From an archaeon (GTDB lineage: Archaea > Thermoproteota > Nitrososphaeria > Nitrososphaerales > Gagatemarchaeaceae), in contig JAJZNC010000046.1 in assembly GCA_021848045.1 (NCBI GenBank), forward strand, positions 62,001 through 126,000: 64,000 bases of DNA. Reading direction: 5' to 3'. A program made the position numbers and the translations under genes. The notes below the pieces were generated by a model that was not told the DNA's origin, did not search any database, and saw only the letters and a program-made list of their open reading frames with translations. Below are positions 7,561-15,687 of the stretch, in pieces; the first letter of the stretch is position 1, and the number at the start of each line of letters is the position of its first letter.

Positions 7561-8397
7561 TCAGTCTAGGTCGGGCGCCGGCTCGTCCGTTTCGCTCTCG
7601 GCCGACGCTGCGGGCTCCTGGATGACCTGGCGCCGCACGCCGAGCTCGCCCTTGCACCTCCTGAGCTCTGCTATCCTCTCTTTCTTCTCGGAGTCCTCAG
7701 GCCACGTCTGAAGGATCGAGACCGCCTCCTCGAGGTAGCGCTCGGTCATCCCGCATGCGGCGCACTTCCCGGAGACGTCGAACTTGTGCTCCCCGCCGGG
7801 GCTGGTACCGCCGGTGACGGGTGCGATCAGCCCGCGCAGCTCCTGCCAGTCTTCGTTCCTCAGCCAGTACCCGCCGTCGTCCTTCCGGTACCTTGCCCTG
7901 TTCGCCACAGCCTCGATGCTCCTGACCGTCTCCCTGCCCCTCATGTCCGCCTCTGCGGCTCTCCCCTTCACGGCCTCAATCTCCCTGGCCTGCGAGGCCT
8001 CGCCGATCTCTAGGCTCTTGATCCGGGACCTCAGGTCTCCGACCTGGGGCTCGAGCTCGCCGTTCCTTGCCGCGAGCTCCTGGTTCCTGGCCTCGAGGTC
8101 GTCCACCTTCCTGTTTGCCTTCTCGAGCTGCCCCTTGGGCACCGACCCTGCGAGTCGCTCCTCGAGCTCGCCGATTCTGGCCCTGAGGGCGTCAGCCTCG
8201 GTCCTCGGGACAGACGCCGCCAGCTCCTCCCTGAGCGCTGAGACCTGGGCATCAAGGTCGCGCTTCAGAGCCTCAAGCTCTCCTCTTGGCACGGAGCCTG
8301 AGAGCTTGGATTCGAGGTTCTTCACCCTAGTCCTCAGCCTCTTGAGCTGAGGGGACTCTGACTTCGGCTTCGCCTTGACCTTGGGCTTCTTCGCCAA
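7561..8397 (-). CDS. Coiled-coil protein with SVPR repeats and a C-x2-C motif
   Basis: The 278-residue protein is basic at its N terminus (KKPKVKAKPKS) and then forms a long coiled coil (~residues 16-165). Three spaced copies of a motif, SVPRGELEAL, SVPRTEADAL and SVPKGQLEKA, interrupt the heptads at about 30-residue intervals. A compact C-terminal region contains GYWLRNEDWQELRGL and CAACG, which may be half of a metal site. It is probably cytosolic and structural. I do not recognise a named family. Confidence 0.65.
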   Translation of the reverse strand: MAKKPKVKAKPKSESPQLKRLRTRVKNLESKLSGSVPRGELEALKRDLDAQVSALREELAASVPRTEADALRARIGELEERLAGSVPKGQLEKANRKVDDLEARNQELAARNGELEPQVGDLRSRIKSLEIGEASQAREIEAVKGRAAEADMRGRETVRSIEAVANRARYRKDDGGYWLRNEDWQELRGLIAPVTGGTSPGGEHKFDVSGKCAACGMTERYLEEAVSILQTWPEDSEKKERIAELRRCKGELGVRRQVIQEPAASAESETDEPAPDLD

Positions 8398-8585
8398 GCC
8401 TCCCCCGCCCAGTTTGACGACTCGACGTTTTACACGTTACCATTGCCCCCCTGCTCGAGGCTCGCCTACCGCCATGGGGATCGCCGTCTCATGCGCACTC
8501 CGACGGGAGCCTTTGCCCCGGCAGGAGGCGCCCCCCCCGCACGAGTACCCGCGGGAGCCCGGCCTTCATGGGGCCATGCTAACAA

Positions 8586-8597
8586 ACGTTAAATAGC
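8586..8597 (+). promoter_or_regulatory. TATA box of the heme operon
   Basis: AACGTTAAATAG is centred about 30 nt upstream of the TTG at 8624. It is the only TATA-like element before hemA, and no other lies between the following genes, so the whole hem cluster is probably one transcript. Confidence 0.55.
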
Positions 8598-8623
8598 AAA
8601 AAAATCCCCGCGCGTTCTGGTTC

Positions 8624-9895
8624 TTGAAGTCAGCCCTTGTCGAGAACGCCGGGGAGGTCACCCATCCCGACGGCGGTGAGGAGACGGGGGGCCGCCCCGT
8701 GGCAAGGCCGGCGGTGGTGGTCGTCGGGACCTCGTTCAAGACGTCCTCGCTGGCATTCCGCGAGTCGCTCTCTCGGCGGCTGCCCAAGGACACGGCAGCA
8801 CTGGCGCGCCTCTGCGGCGCCAGCGAGTGCGGCCAGCTGGTGACCTGCAACAGGATCGAGTTCTTCCTCGCCTCCGAGTCGGCGGAGGAGTCGGGGCGCG
8901 CCCTCCTTTCATGGGTGGCCGAGACCCCTGGGTTCGAGCCTGGGTCGGTCTACGTCCGCGCCGGGGTCGACGCGATATCGCACATCTTCAAGGTGGCTTC
9001 GGGGCTCGACTCGATGGTCGTAGGGGAAGACCAGATCCTCTCACAGGTCAAGCAGGCGGGGGTCGGTGCGAGGACATCGGGCACCTCAAAGGGGACGTTG
9101 TCCGCCCTCTTCGACGCGGCCGCTGGTGCTGCCCGGAAGGCGAGGGCAGCCCTCGACCCGGACGGCGAGTCGGTCTCGTCGGCCGCGCTCCGGTTCGCTC
9201 TCGGCCGCCTTCCCAGGCCCCCGAGGAGCGTCCTACTCATAGGCACGGGGAAGACGGCCAGGCTCGCCGCGGACCGGCTGAAGGGTGCCCGCCTCTACGT
9301 GGCTACGCGGAGGAGTGTCCCCAGGTCGTTCCCTACCTACACCGTCGTCCGACAGAAGGACCTCGAGCGCGTGGCCCGACGCTGCGATCTCATCGTCTGC
9401 GCGACGAGGCGGAGGGGTTACGTCCTGAGGGAAGGCGACCTCGGCGTGGGCAGGCGCGTCATCCTGGACCTTGCGTTCCCTAGGAACGTCGACCCGAGTC
9501 TCGCCAAGGGCAAGACCGAGCTCTACAACCTCGAGGACCTCGCCAGGGTCTTCGCCCCGGCTCCGGCGCCCACGCGTGGGCGCGAGATGGCGGAGGAGAT
9601 CGCAGCATCCGAGGCGGAGCGATTCTCCCGGTGGCTCCTCGCCAGCAGGCAGTCTCCCGCGCTCTCGCGGCTCTACCGGTGGGCGGAGTCCACCAGGAAG
9701 GCGGAGGCGGAGGCTGCGCTCAGGCGGCTGCCCGGCCTCACCGCGAGGGAGAAGAAGGTCGTCGAGTCGATGAGCAGGCGGCTGGTGAGCAAGCTCCTTG
9801 CACCGGCAACGAGCTTCGCCAAGTCCTCGACAGCAGACTTCCCGCAGGACCAGCGCCTCGAACTGGTAGACAGGATCTTCGACAAGGCAGTGTGA
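8624..9895 (+). CDS. hemA: Glutamyl-tRNA reductase
   Basis: The enzyme reduces glutamyl-tRNA with NADPH to glutamate-1-semialdehyde, the first committed step of C5 tetrapyrrole synthesis. The catalytic cysteine is in LVTCNRIEFF (~residue 73); VVGEDQILSQVKQA and the Rossmann segment RSVLLIGTGKTARLAADRL follow, with a C-terminal dimerisation helix region. The 423-residue length is normal. The TTG start fits the TATA position, although family homology begins only at ~residue 28 (RPAVVVVGTSFKTSSLAFRE). It heads the heme operon, 3 nt before hemC. Confidence 0.95.
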   Translation: MKSALVENAGEVTHPDGGEETGGRPVARPAVVVVGTSFKTSSLAFRESLSRRLPKDTAALARLCGASECGQLVTCNRIEFFLASESAEESGRALLSWVAETPGFEPGSVYVRAGVDAISHIFKVASGLDSMVVGEDQILSQVKQAGVGARTSGTSKGTLSALFDAAAGAARKARAALDPDGESVSSAALRFALGRLPRPPRSVLLIGTGKTARLAADRLKGARLYVATRRSVPRSFPTYTVVRQKDLERVARRCDLIVCATRRRGYVLREGDLGVGRRVILDLAFPRNVDPSLAKGKTELYNLEDLARVFAPAPAPTRGREMAEEIAASEAERFSRWLLASRQSPALSRLYRWAESTRKAEAEAALRRLPGLTAREKKVVESMSRRLVSKLLAPATSFAKSSTADFPQDQRLELVDRIFDKAV

Positions 9896-9898
9896 TGG

Positions 9899-10831
9899 GT
9901 GCTGAGGCTGAGGATCGGCGCAAGGCAGAGCATGCTGTCGCAGGCCCAGACCGCCCTCGTCTCGAACCTCCTGAGGCAGCGCTTCGGCAAGGACCTCGTC
10001 ATCGAGCTTGTGAATGTCCGGACTCTCGGGGACCGTTCGCCCCCCGGAGCGGCCGCCGGCTCAAAGGGAGGCGCCAAGGGCGCGTTCACCGGGGACCTCG
10101 AATCGATGCTCGCAGGAGGCCGGATCGACGTGGCAGTCCACAGCATGAAAGACCTCCCCAGCGAAGAGACCGAGGGCCTGGTGATAGGCGCGACCCCTGA
10201 GAGGGCCGACCCTAGAGACGCGCTCGTCACCCGGAACGGGGAGACTCTCAGCACCCTGCCGAGGCGCGCCAAGGTGGGCACTAGCAGCCTCAGGAGGAAG
10301 GCGCAGCTCCTCAAGCTGCGGCCAGACCTGGAGGTCGTCGAGCTCCACGGGAACGTCGACACCCGCCTGACCAAGCTGCAGGGGGCGCCGGCGGACGGGC
10401 TCGCCGGCGTGGTGCTCGCGGTCGCCGGCCTCGCACGCCTCGGCGAGGAGTCGAGGATCTCGCAGGTCTTCAGCGTCGACGAGATGGTCCCCGCGGTCGG
10501 CCAGGGGATAATCGCGGTCCAGATGAGGTGGGGCGACGGCGAGACCCGAGAGGTGCTCTCCAAGATAGACCACGAGGCGACCAGGATAGAGGCGATCGCG
10601 GAGAGGGCGCTCGCGAGGCGCCTCGGGATAGGCTGCAACGTCCCCGTTGGCGGCTGCGCGAGGGTCGAAGGGCGGAAGGTAAGGCTTGTGGGCATGATGT
10701 CGGAGGATGACGGTAGCGGGCTCACGCGGAGGTCCGTATCAGGGCCCTGGGGGAACGCGGTGTCCCTTGGGGAGCGCCTCGCCGACGCCCTGCTGGCGCG
10801 GGGGCGGACGCGGAGGGCGGTGGCTTCGTGA
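9899..10831 (+). CDS. hemC: Porphobilinogen deaminase (hydroxymethylbilane synthase)
   Basis: The enzyme joins four porphobilinogens into hydroxymethylbilane using a dipyrromethane cofactor. The family start RIGARQSMLSQAQ, the VHSMKDLP motif and KVGTSSLRRKAQLLKLRPDLEVVELHGNVDTRL are present, and the cofactor cysteine is in GIGCNVPVGGCA. The 310-residue length is typical. Start is GTG, 3 nt after the hemA stop; the 3' end overlaps hemD by 4 nt. Hydroxymethylbilane made here would feed both HemD copies. Confidence 0.95.
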   Translation: MLRLRIGARQSMLSQAQTALVSNLLRQRFGKDLVIELVNVRTLGDRSPPGAAAGSKGGAKGAFTGDLESMLAGGRIDVAVHSMKDLPSEETEGLVIGATPERADPRDALVTRNGETLSTLPRRAKVGTSSLRRKAQLLKLRPDLEVVELHGNVDTRLTKLQGAPADGLAGVVLAVAGLARLGEESRISQVFSVDEMVPAVGQGIIAVQMRWGDGETREVLSKIDHEATRIEAIAERALARRLGIGCNVPVGGCARVEGRKVRLVGMMSEDDGSGLTRRSVSGPWGNAVSLGERLADALLARGRTRRAVAS

Positions 10832-11607
10832 GGGCAGAGGCCGCGGGGAAGGCCAGGCTCTCGAGGGTCGTGATCACCCGGTCGAGGAGCGGAAACGAGG
10901 AGCTGGCCGCCAAGCTGAGGGCCAGGGGCTTCGAGCCCGTCTCCGTGGACACCCTCGAGTTCGCCCCGCCCAAGGACTGGTCTCGGGTCGACGCTGTCCT
11001 CGCAGGGCTCGGACGCTACGACTGGCTCGTACTGACGTCTCCAACGGGGGTCGGCTTCTTCGCCGAACGGATGCGGCTCCTGTCGCTGCCGCTCGCGTGG
11101 GTGGGTAGACCCTCGGTGGCTGCCGTCGGCCCTTCGACCGGAGCTGCCCTCTCGAGGGTCGGCGCGAGGGTCGACTTTCTGCCTTCAAAGTACACGAGCA
11201 AGGTCCTGGCAGAGGAGCTTCCGGCGGGCAGCGGGAGCGACGCCCTCCTGCTCCGCGCAGCCTCCGGCGACCCCGGGTTCCTCCCGGCGCTCGTGGCGCG
11301 AGGGTTCAGGGTGACCGACCTGCCGATCTACGCGACGTCTCATCTCTCCGGGCGCGGCGCGTCTCGCGCGATGAGCGGCGCCGATGCCGTGGTCTTCGCC
11401 AGCCCGTCCGCGGTGGAGGCGTTCGCAAAGGCGCTGGGGCCGGGCGACCTGGACTCGGCGGCGAGGCGCGTCCTGGCCGTGTGCATAGGCCCAGTCACGG
11501 TCGCGGCTGCGAAGGAGAGAGGGTTCCGGAGGACGGTCGCGCCCGAGACGCACACCATCGACGGAGTCCTGACGTGCCTGGAGCAGGCAGCGGGGGAGCG
11601 ATCCTGA
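10828..11607 (+). CDS. hemD: Uroporphyrinogen-III synthase, heme-operon copy
   Basis: This 259-residue HemD is of normal length, with VVITRSRSGNEELAAKLRARGFEPV and YDWLVLTSPTGVGFF in lobe one, and DAVVFASPSAVEAFAKAL and VCIGPVTVAAAKERGF in lobe two. It overlaps hemC by GTGA, and hemB probably overlaps its end. It is only distantly similar to the 310-residue copy at 3691-4623, which suggests an old duplication or separate origins rather than a recent copy. Confidence 0.9.
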   Translation: MRAEAAGKARLSRVVITRSRSGNEELAAKLRARGFEPVSVDTLEFAPPKDWSRVDAVLAGLGRYDWLVLTSPTGVGFFAERMRLLSLPLAWVGRPSVAAVGPSTGAALSRVGARVDFLPSKYTSKVLAEELPAGSGSDALLLRAASGDPGFLPALVARGFRVTDLPIYATSHLSGRGASRAMSGADAVVFASPSAVEAFAKALGPGDLDSAARRVLAVCIGPVTVAAAKERGFRRTVAPETHTIDGVLTCLEQAAGERS

Positions 11608-12608
11608 CGCCCGGGGAGGGGGCGCGCGCACAGAGGCGGGCGGAGAGGCTTAGGAGGCTCCGGCGGACGGACGCGATCCGAGACATGCTCGCGGAGAACA
11701 GGATCCACCCCTCAAACCTGATCGCGCCGATCTTCGTGCGCGGCGGCGAAGGGATCGTCGAGCCCGTGCCTGCGATGCCCGGAATATCGCGCTACTCGGT
11801 CGACGCGGTCGCCGGCTATGCAGGCAGGTTGGCCGAGACCGGGGTGCGGTCGGTGATCCTCTTCGGGATCCCAGAGAGCAAGGACGAGGCCGGGACCGGG
11901 GCCTACGCTCCAGACGGGGTCGTCTGCAGGGCGATACGGGAGCTGAAGGGCCGCCTGCCCGCGCTGGTCGTAGCGGCCGACGTGTGCCTCTGCGAGTACA
12001 CCTCACACGGGCACTGCGGGGTGGTGGAGCACGGGGCCGTGAGCAACGAGAAGACCCTCCCTCTCATCGCGCGCGCGGCCGAGGAGTACGCGGCGGCGGG
12101 TGCAGACATGGTCTGCCCGAGCTCTATGATGGACGGGCAGGTCTCGGCCGTACGGAGCGCGCTCGAGAGGTCGGGGCACGACGACCGCATCGTGATGGGG
12201 TACTCCGCGAAGTACTCGTCCAGCTTCTACGGGCCGTTCAGGGAGGCTGCCGGGTCCGCCCCGTCCTTCGGGGACAGGAGGGGATACCAGATGAACCCGG
12301 CGAACTCTCGCGAGGCGATGAGGGAGGTCGAGACAGACATACTGGAGGGCGCGGACATAGTCATGGTCAAGCCTGCTCTCTCCTGCCTCGACGTCATTGC
12401 GAAGGCCAGGTCGAGGTTCGACGTCCCGCTCGCAGCCTACAGCGTGAGCGGCGAGTACTCGATGATAAAGGCGGCGAGCAAGATGGGCTGGTTGGACGAG
12501 AGGGCAGCCGCCATGGAGGTCGCCCTCTCTATAAAGAGGGCCGGGGCGGACCTCATCGTGACCTATTTCGCGGAGCAGCTGGCCTCCTGGCTGGGGGGAC
12601 GACCATGA
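11574..12608 (+). CDS. hemB: Porphobilinogen synthase (5-aminolevulinate dehydratase)
   Basis: The enzyme condenses two 5-aminolevulinates to porphobilinogen. The zinc-type cysteine cluster DVCLCEYTSHGHCG is intact, with the active-site lysines in GYSAKYSSSFYGPFR and VMVKPALSCLD. The annotated frame opens upstream inside hemD. No ATG is available near the family start, so I chose GTG 11574, which overlaps hemD by 34 nt; the family homology proper begins ~28 residues later (RLRRLRRTDAIRDML). The stop overlaps the hemQ ATG. Confidence 0.93.
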   Translation: MPGAGSGGAILTPGEGARAQRRAERLRRLRRTDAIRDMLAENRIHPSNLIAPIFVRGGEGIVEPVPAMPGISRYSVDAVAGYAGRLAETGVRSVILFGIPESKDEAGTGAYAPDGVVCRAIRELKGRLPALVVAADVCLCEYTSHGHCGVVEHGAVSNEKTLPLIARAAEEYAAAGADMVCPSSMMDGQVSAVRSALERSGHDDRIVMGYSAKYSSSFYGPFREAAGSAPSFGDRRGYQMNPANSREAMREVETDILEGADIVMVKPALSCLDVIAKARSRFDVPLAAYSVSGEYSMIKAASKMGWLDERAAAMEVALSIKRAGADLIVTYFAEQLASWLGGRP

Positions 12609-13330
12609 CGGCACCAACCGGGGCGGGAGCGGACGACTCGGGCGCCGCAGGTTCGCCGAGGTTCGTGAAGTACACCTTCTTCAAGGTCGCGAGGGAGTGG
12701 AGGTCTCTCCCCGAGCCGGAGAAGGAGTCGGCGAGGTCGGAGGCCGCGGAGCTGCTCGCCGGTTCGCCGGGGGGCCTGCGACCCGAGGTCTTCTCCCTGG
12801 TCGGGATAAGGGGCGACGTGGACTTCATGCTCCTCTGCGACTCGAGCACGGTCGAGCCGTTCCAGGAGATGGTCTCGGCCCTCCTCGCGACCACCCTCGG
12901 GAGGTTCCTGGACGTCCCCTACTCCTACCTCGCGATGACGAGGCCGTCGCACTACACCGGCTCCCACAAGCACCCCGGACAAGAGGGGGAGGGCCCGCGC
13001 CAGCCAATGGGAGCAAAGTATCTCTTCGTATACCCGTTCATCAAGAAGAGGAGCTGGTACGGCCTCCCGTTCACCGACCGGCAGAAGATCATGGGAGAGC
13101 ACTTTAGGATCGGGCACAAGTACCCAGAGATCAAGATCAACACCGGATACTCGTTCGGGCTGGACGACCAGGAGTTCGTCCTCGCGTTCGAGGGCGACGA
13201 CCCGGCGGAGTTCCTCGACCTCGTCGAGGAGCTGAGGGGCACCGAGGCCAGCAAGTACACCGAGCTCGAGACGCCGATCTTCACCTGCGTCAGGACCAGC
13301 CCTCGGAGCCTCCTGCGGCTCCTCGCCTAG
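12605..13330 (+). CDS. hemQ: HemQ-like coproheme decarboxylase (chlorite dismutase family)
   Basis: The 241-residue protein starts at an ATG overlapping the hemB stop; the longer ORF upstream is a shadow of hemB. It has the HemQ core KRSWYGLPFTDRQKIMGEHFRIGHKYPEIKINT, where the histidine in FRIGHKY is the expected proximal heme ligand, followed by GLDDQEFVLAFEGD. HemQ oxidatively decarboxylates coproheme III to protoheme. True chlorite dismutases share the fold, but the heme-operon position favours HemQ. Its presence with hemH, and without hemN, points to the coproporphyrin-dependent route. Confidence 0.88.
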   Translation: MTAPTGAGADDSGAAGSPRFVKYTFFKVAREWRSLPEPEKESARSEAAELLAGSPGGLRPEVFSLVGIRGDVDFMLLCDSSTVEPFQEMVSALLATTLGRFLDVPYSYLAMTRPSHYTGSHKHPGQEGEGPRQPMGAKYLFVYPFIKKRSWYGLPFTDRQKIMGEHFRIGHKYPEIKINTGYSFGLDDQEFVLAFEGDDPAEFLDLVEELRGTEASKYTELETPIFTCVRTSPRSLLRLLA

Positions 13331-13346
13331 GCCAGCGTGAAAGCGC

Positions 13347-14660
13347 ATGACCGGCCGAGATGAAAGGAAGACCTCAGGGGAGCTCTTCGCCCGCGCCCGG
13401 AAGGTAATGGTCGGCGGGGTGAGCAGCCCCGTCCGTGCGTTCGCGGCGGTCGGCGGGACGCCGATCTTCATCGCCCGCGGGAAGGGAGCCCACGTGTGGA
13501 GCGTCGAGGGGAAGAGGTACATAGACTACGTCTGCTCGTGGGGGCCCCTGATCGCGGGGCACTCGCACCCGAAGGTGCTGGCTGCAGCAGCCTCCGCGCT
13601 GGAGTTCGGGGCGAGCTTCGGCGCCCCCACCGAGGGCGAGCTCAAGCTCGCGGAGAAGGTGTGCGCGCACATGCCCAGCGTCGAGAAGCTGAGGTTCGTG
13701 AGCTCCGGGACGGAGGCCGCCATGTCGGCTCTGAGGCTCGCGAGAGCGTCCACGAGGCGGGACAAGTTCCTGAAGTTCGAGGGCTGCTACCACGGCCACG
13801 CCGACGCCTTCTTGACGGAGGCTGGTTCGGGTCTCGCGACGCTCGACGTCGCCTCCTCGGCGGGGGTGACCAGGTCGGTGGCCGAGGACACGGTCACGGT
13901 CCCATACAACGACAGGGAAGCGCTCGAGGGGGCATTCGCCTCTCACCGCGGAGAGCTCGCCGCCGTCATCGTGGAGCCTGTCGCGGGCAACATGGGCGTC
14001 GTCCCGCCCCAGGCGGGCTTCCTTGAGGCGGCACGCGAGCTCTGCGACCGGGACGGGGCGCTGCTCATCTTCGACGAGGTGATCACGGGCTTCAGGGTCT
14101 CGCCAGGGGGCGCCCAGGCGGTGTCGGGCGTCCGGCCGGACATCACGTGCCTGGGGAAGATAGTCGGAGGAGGGTTCCCGCTGGGCGCCTACGGTGGCCC
14201 TCGCGAGGTCATGTCCCTCGTGGCCCCAGAAGGGCCCGTCTACCAGGCGGGGACGCTCTCCGGCAACCCGGTGGCCGCCGCCGCCGGGCACGCCACGATC
14301 TCCCTCATGGAGAGGCGGGGCGCCTACGAGCTCCTCGACGCGACCGCGGCTAGGCTCGAGCAAGCCCTCAGGGCAGAGGCAGAGGCGGCTGGCGTCGCGC
14401 TGACTACGAACAGGGTCGGGTCGATGCTCGGGCTCTTCTTCGCCCCCGGCAGGGTCGGCGACTTCGCCGGTGCGAAGCGCACGGACAGGGCGCGCTTCGC
14501 GGAGTTCCACCGCGCCATGCTCGAGGAGGGCGTCTACCTGCCTCCGTCGCCGTTCGAGACGCTCTTCGTCTCGACCGCCCATGCGGAGGCAGACGTCGAC
14601 AAGACCGCCGCCGCGGCTAGGAGGGCGTTCCAAAGGCTCGGCAAGAAGGGTTCGCGATGA
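13347..14660 (+). CDS. hemL: Glutamate-1-semialdehyde 2,1-aminomutase
   Basis: This PLP enzyme converts glutamate-1-semialdehyde to 5-aminolevulinate. VGGVSSPVRAF, RYIDYVCSWGPLIAGHSHP, the FVSSGTEAAMSALRLAR phosphate-binding region, FDEVITGFRVSPGGAQ and the PLP lysine in CLGKIVGGGFPLGAYGG (~residue 270) are all in place, and the 437-residue length is standard. It begins 16 nt after hemQ, and its stop overlaps hemE. With hemA it completes the C5 route. Confidence 0.96.
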   Translation: MTGRDERKTSGELFARARKVMVGGVSSPVRAFAAVGGTPIFIARGKGAHVWSVEGKRYIDYVCSWGPLIAGHSHPKVLAAAASALEFGASFGAPTEGELKLAEKVCAHMPSVEKLRFVSSGTEAAMSALRLARASTRRDKFLKFEGCYHGHADAFLTEAGSGLATLDVASSAGVTRSVAEDTVTVPYNDREALEGAFASHRGELAAVIVEPVAGNMGVVPPQAGFLEAARELCDRDGALLIFDEVITGFRVSPGGAQAVSGVRPDITCLGKIVGGGFPLGAYGGPREVMSLVAPEGPVYQAGTLSGNPVAAAAGHATISLMERRGAYELLDATAARLEQALRAEAEAAGVALTTNRVGSMLGLFFAPGRVGDFAGAKRTDRARFAEFHRAMLEEGVYLPPSPFETLFVSTAHAEADVDKTAAAARRAFQRLGKKGSR

Positions 14661-15685
14661 ACACATCTTTCCTAGACGCGTGCAACAGGAGGGAGCCTGC
14701 CCACACGCCGGTCTGGTTCATGAGGCAGGCGGGCAGGTACCTTCCCAGCTACAGGGCCGTGAAGGGGGGACGGCCGGTGACCGAGATTGCGAGGGACCCC
14801 GAGCTCTCCTCGCAGGTTGCGGTCGACGCAGTCGAGGCTCTCGGCGTAGACGCGGGGATACTCTTCGCCGACATAATGCTCCCCCTCGAGGGGATGGGGG
14901 TCAGGTTCAGGATTGAGGAGAACGTCGGGCCCATCGTAGAGAACCCCGTCAGGACGGGGGACGACGTCGGAGCCCTGAGGGCGCTCGACCCGGAGGCTGA
15001 CGTGGGCTTCGTCCTCGACGGGATCGACGCCACCCTCCAGAAGCTCGACGACTCCGTGCCTCTCATAGGGTTCTCAGGCGCGCCGTTCACGCTCGCCGGG
15101 TACATGGTCGAGGGCAGGCCTAGCAGGGACCTCGAGCGCACGAAGCGCATGATGTACAACGACCCGGACGCCTGGCACGGGCTGATGAGGGCCCTGACCA
15201 GGATGGTGAAGGCATACCTGGGCCGCCAGGTCTCCCACGGCGTGCACGCCGTCCAGCTCTTCGACAGCTGGGTAGGCTGCCTCTCTCCGGCGGACTATCG
15301 CACCTACGTGTCGAAGTATACCCGGCAGATCATGGACTCTCTTGAGGGGAAGGTCCCGCGGATACACTTCTGCGCCAACTCGTCCTCGCTCCTCGGGGAG
15401 CTTGTCGGGACGGGAGCCGACGTCATAAGCGTGGACTGGCGGATGCCGATCTCAGACGCGTGGAAGGCCGCAAGGGGGCGGGGGGTACAGGGGAACCTCG
15501 ACCCGGTCCTGGCGCTCGCGGGCGGCGCTGCCATGCGGCGCGGGGTCGCGCGCGTCCTCGAAGAGTCCAAGGGCAGGCGCGGGCACATCTTCAGCCTCGG
15601 CCACGGGGTCCTCAAGGAGACGCCTCCCGAGAACCTCAGGGCCGTCGTGAGGTCGGTCCACGCAGCCACCAGGCGGAGGGCCTAG
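14657..15685 (+). CDS. hemE: Uroporphyrinogen decarboxylase
   Basis: The enzyme removes four carboxyls from uroporphyrinogen III to give coproporphyrinogen III. The N-terminal signature PVWFMRQAGRYLPSYR is intact, with the LFADIMLPLEGMG, GFSGAPFTLAGYMVEG, and LGHGVLKETPPENL segments. It is 342 residues, and its ATG overlaps the hemL stop. Archaea that use only the siroheme-based Ahb heme route generally lack hemE, so its presence supports a classical or coproporphyrin route here. Confidence 0.96.
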   Translation: MNTSFLDACNRREPAHTPVWFMRQAGRYLPSYRAVKGGRPVTEIARDPELSSQVAVDAVEALGVDAGILFADIMLPLEGMGVRFRIEENVGPIVENPVRTGDDVGALRALDPEADVGFVLDGIDATLQKLDDSVPLIGFSGAPFTLAGYMVEGRPSRDLERTKRMMYNDPDAWHGLMRALTRMVKAYLGRQVSHGVHAVQLFDSWVGCLSPADYRTYVSKYTRQIMDSLEGKVPRIHFCANSSSLLGELVGTGADVISVDWRMPISDAWKAARGRGVQGNLDPVLALAGGAAMRRGVARVLEESKGRRGHIFSLGHGVLKETPPENLRAVVRSVHAATRRRA

Positions 15686-15687
15686 GC

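Noticed and set aside
12605-13330. Chlorite dismutase as the primary call
   Set aside because: Same superfamily, but the position inside a heme operon next to ferrochelatase and the HemQ-like core favour coproheme decarboxylase.
13374-14666. 430-aa minus-strand ORF over hemL
   Set aside because: hemL in the plus strand has every family motif; the antisense frame has none.
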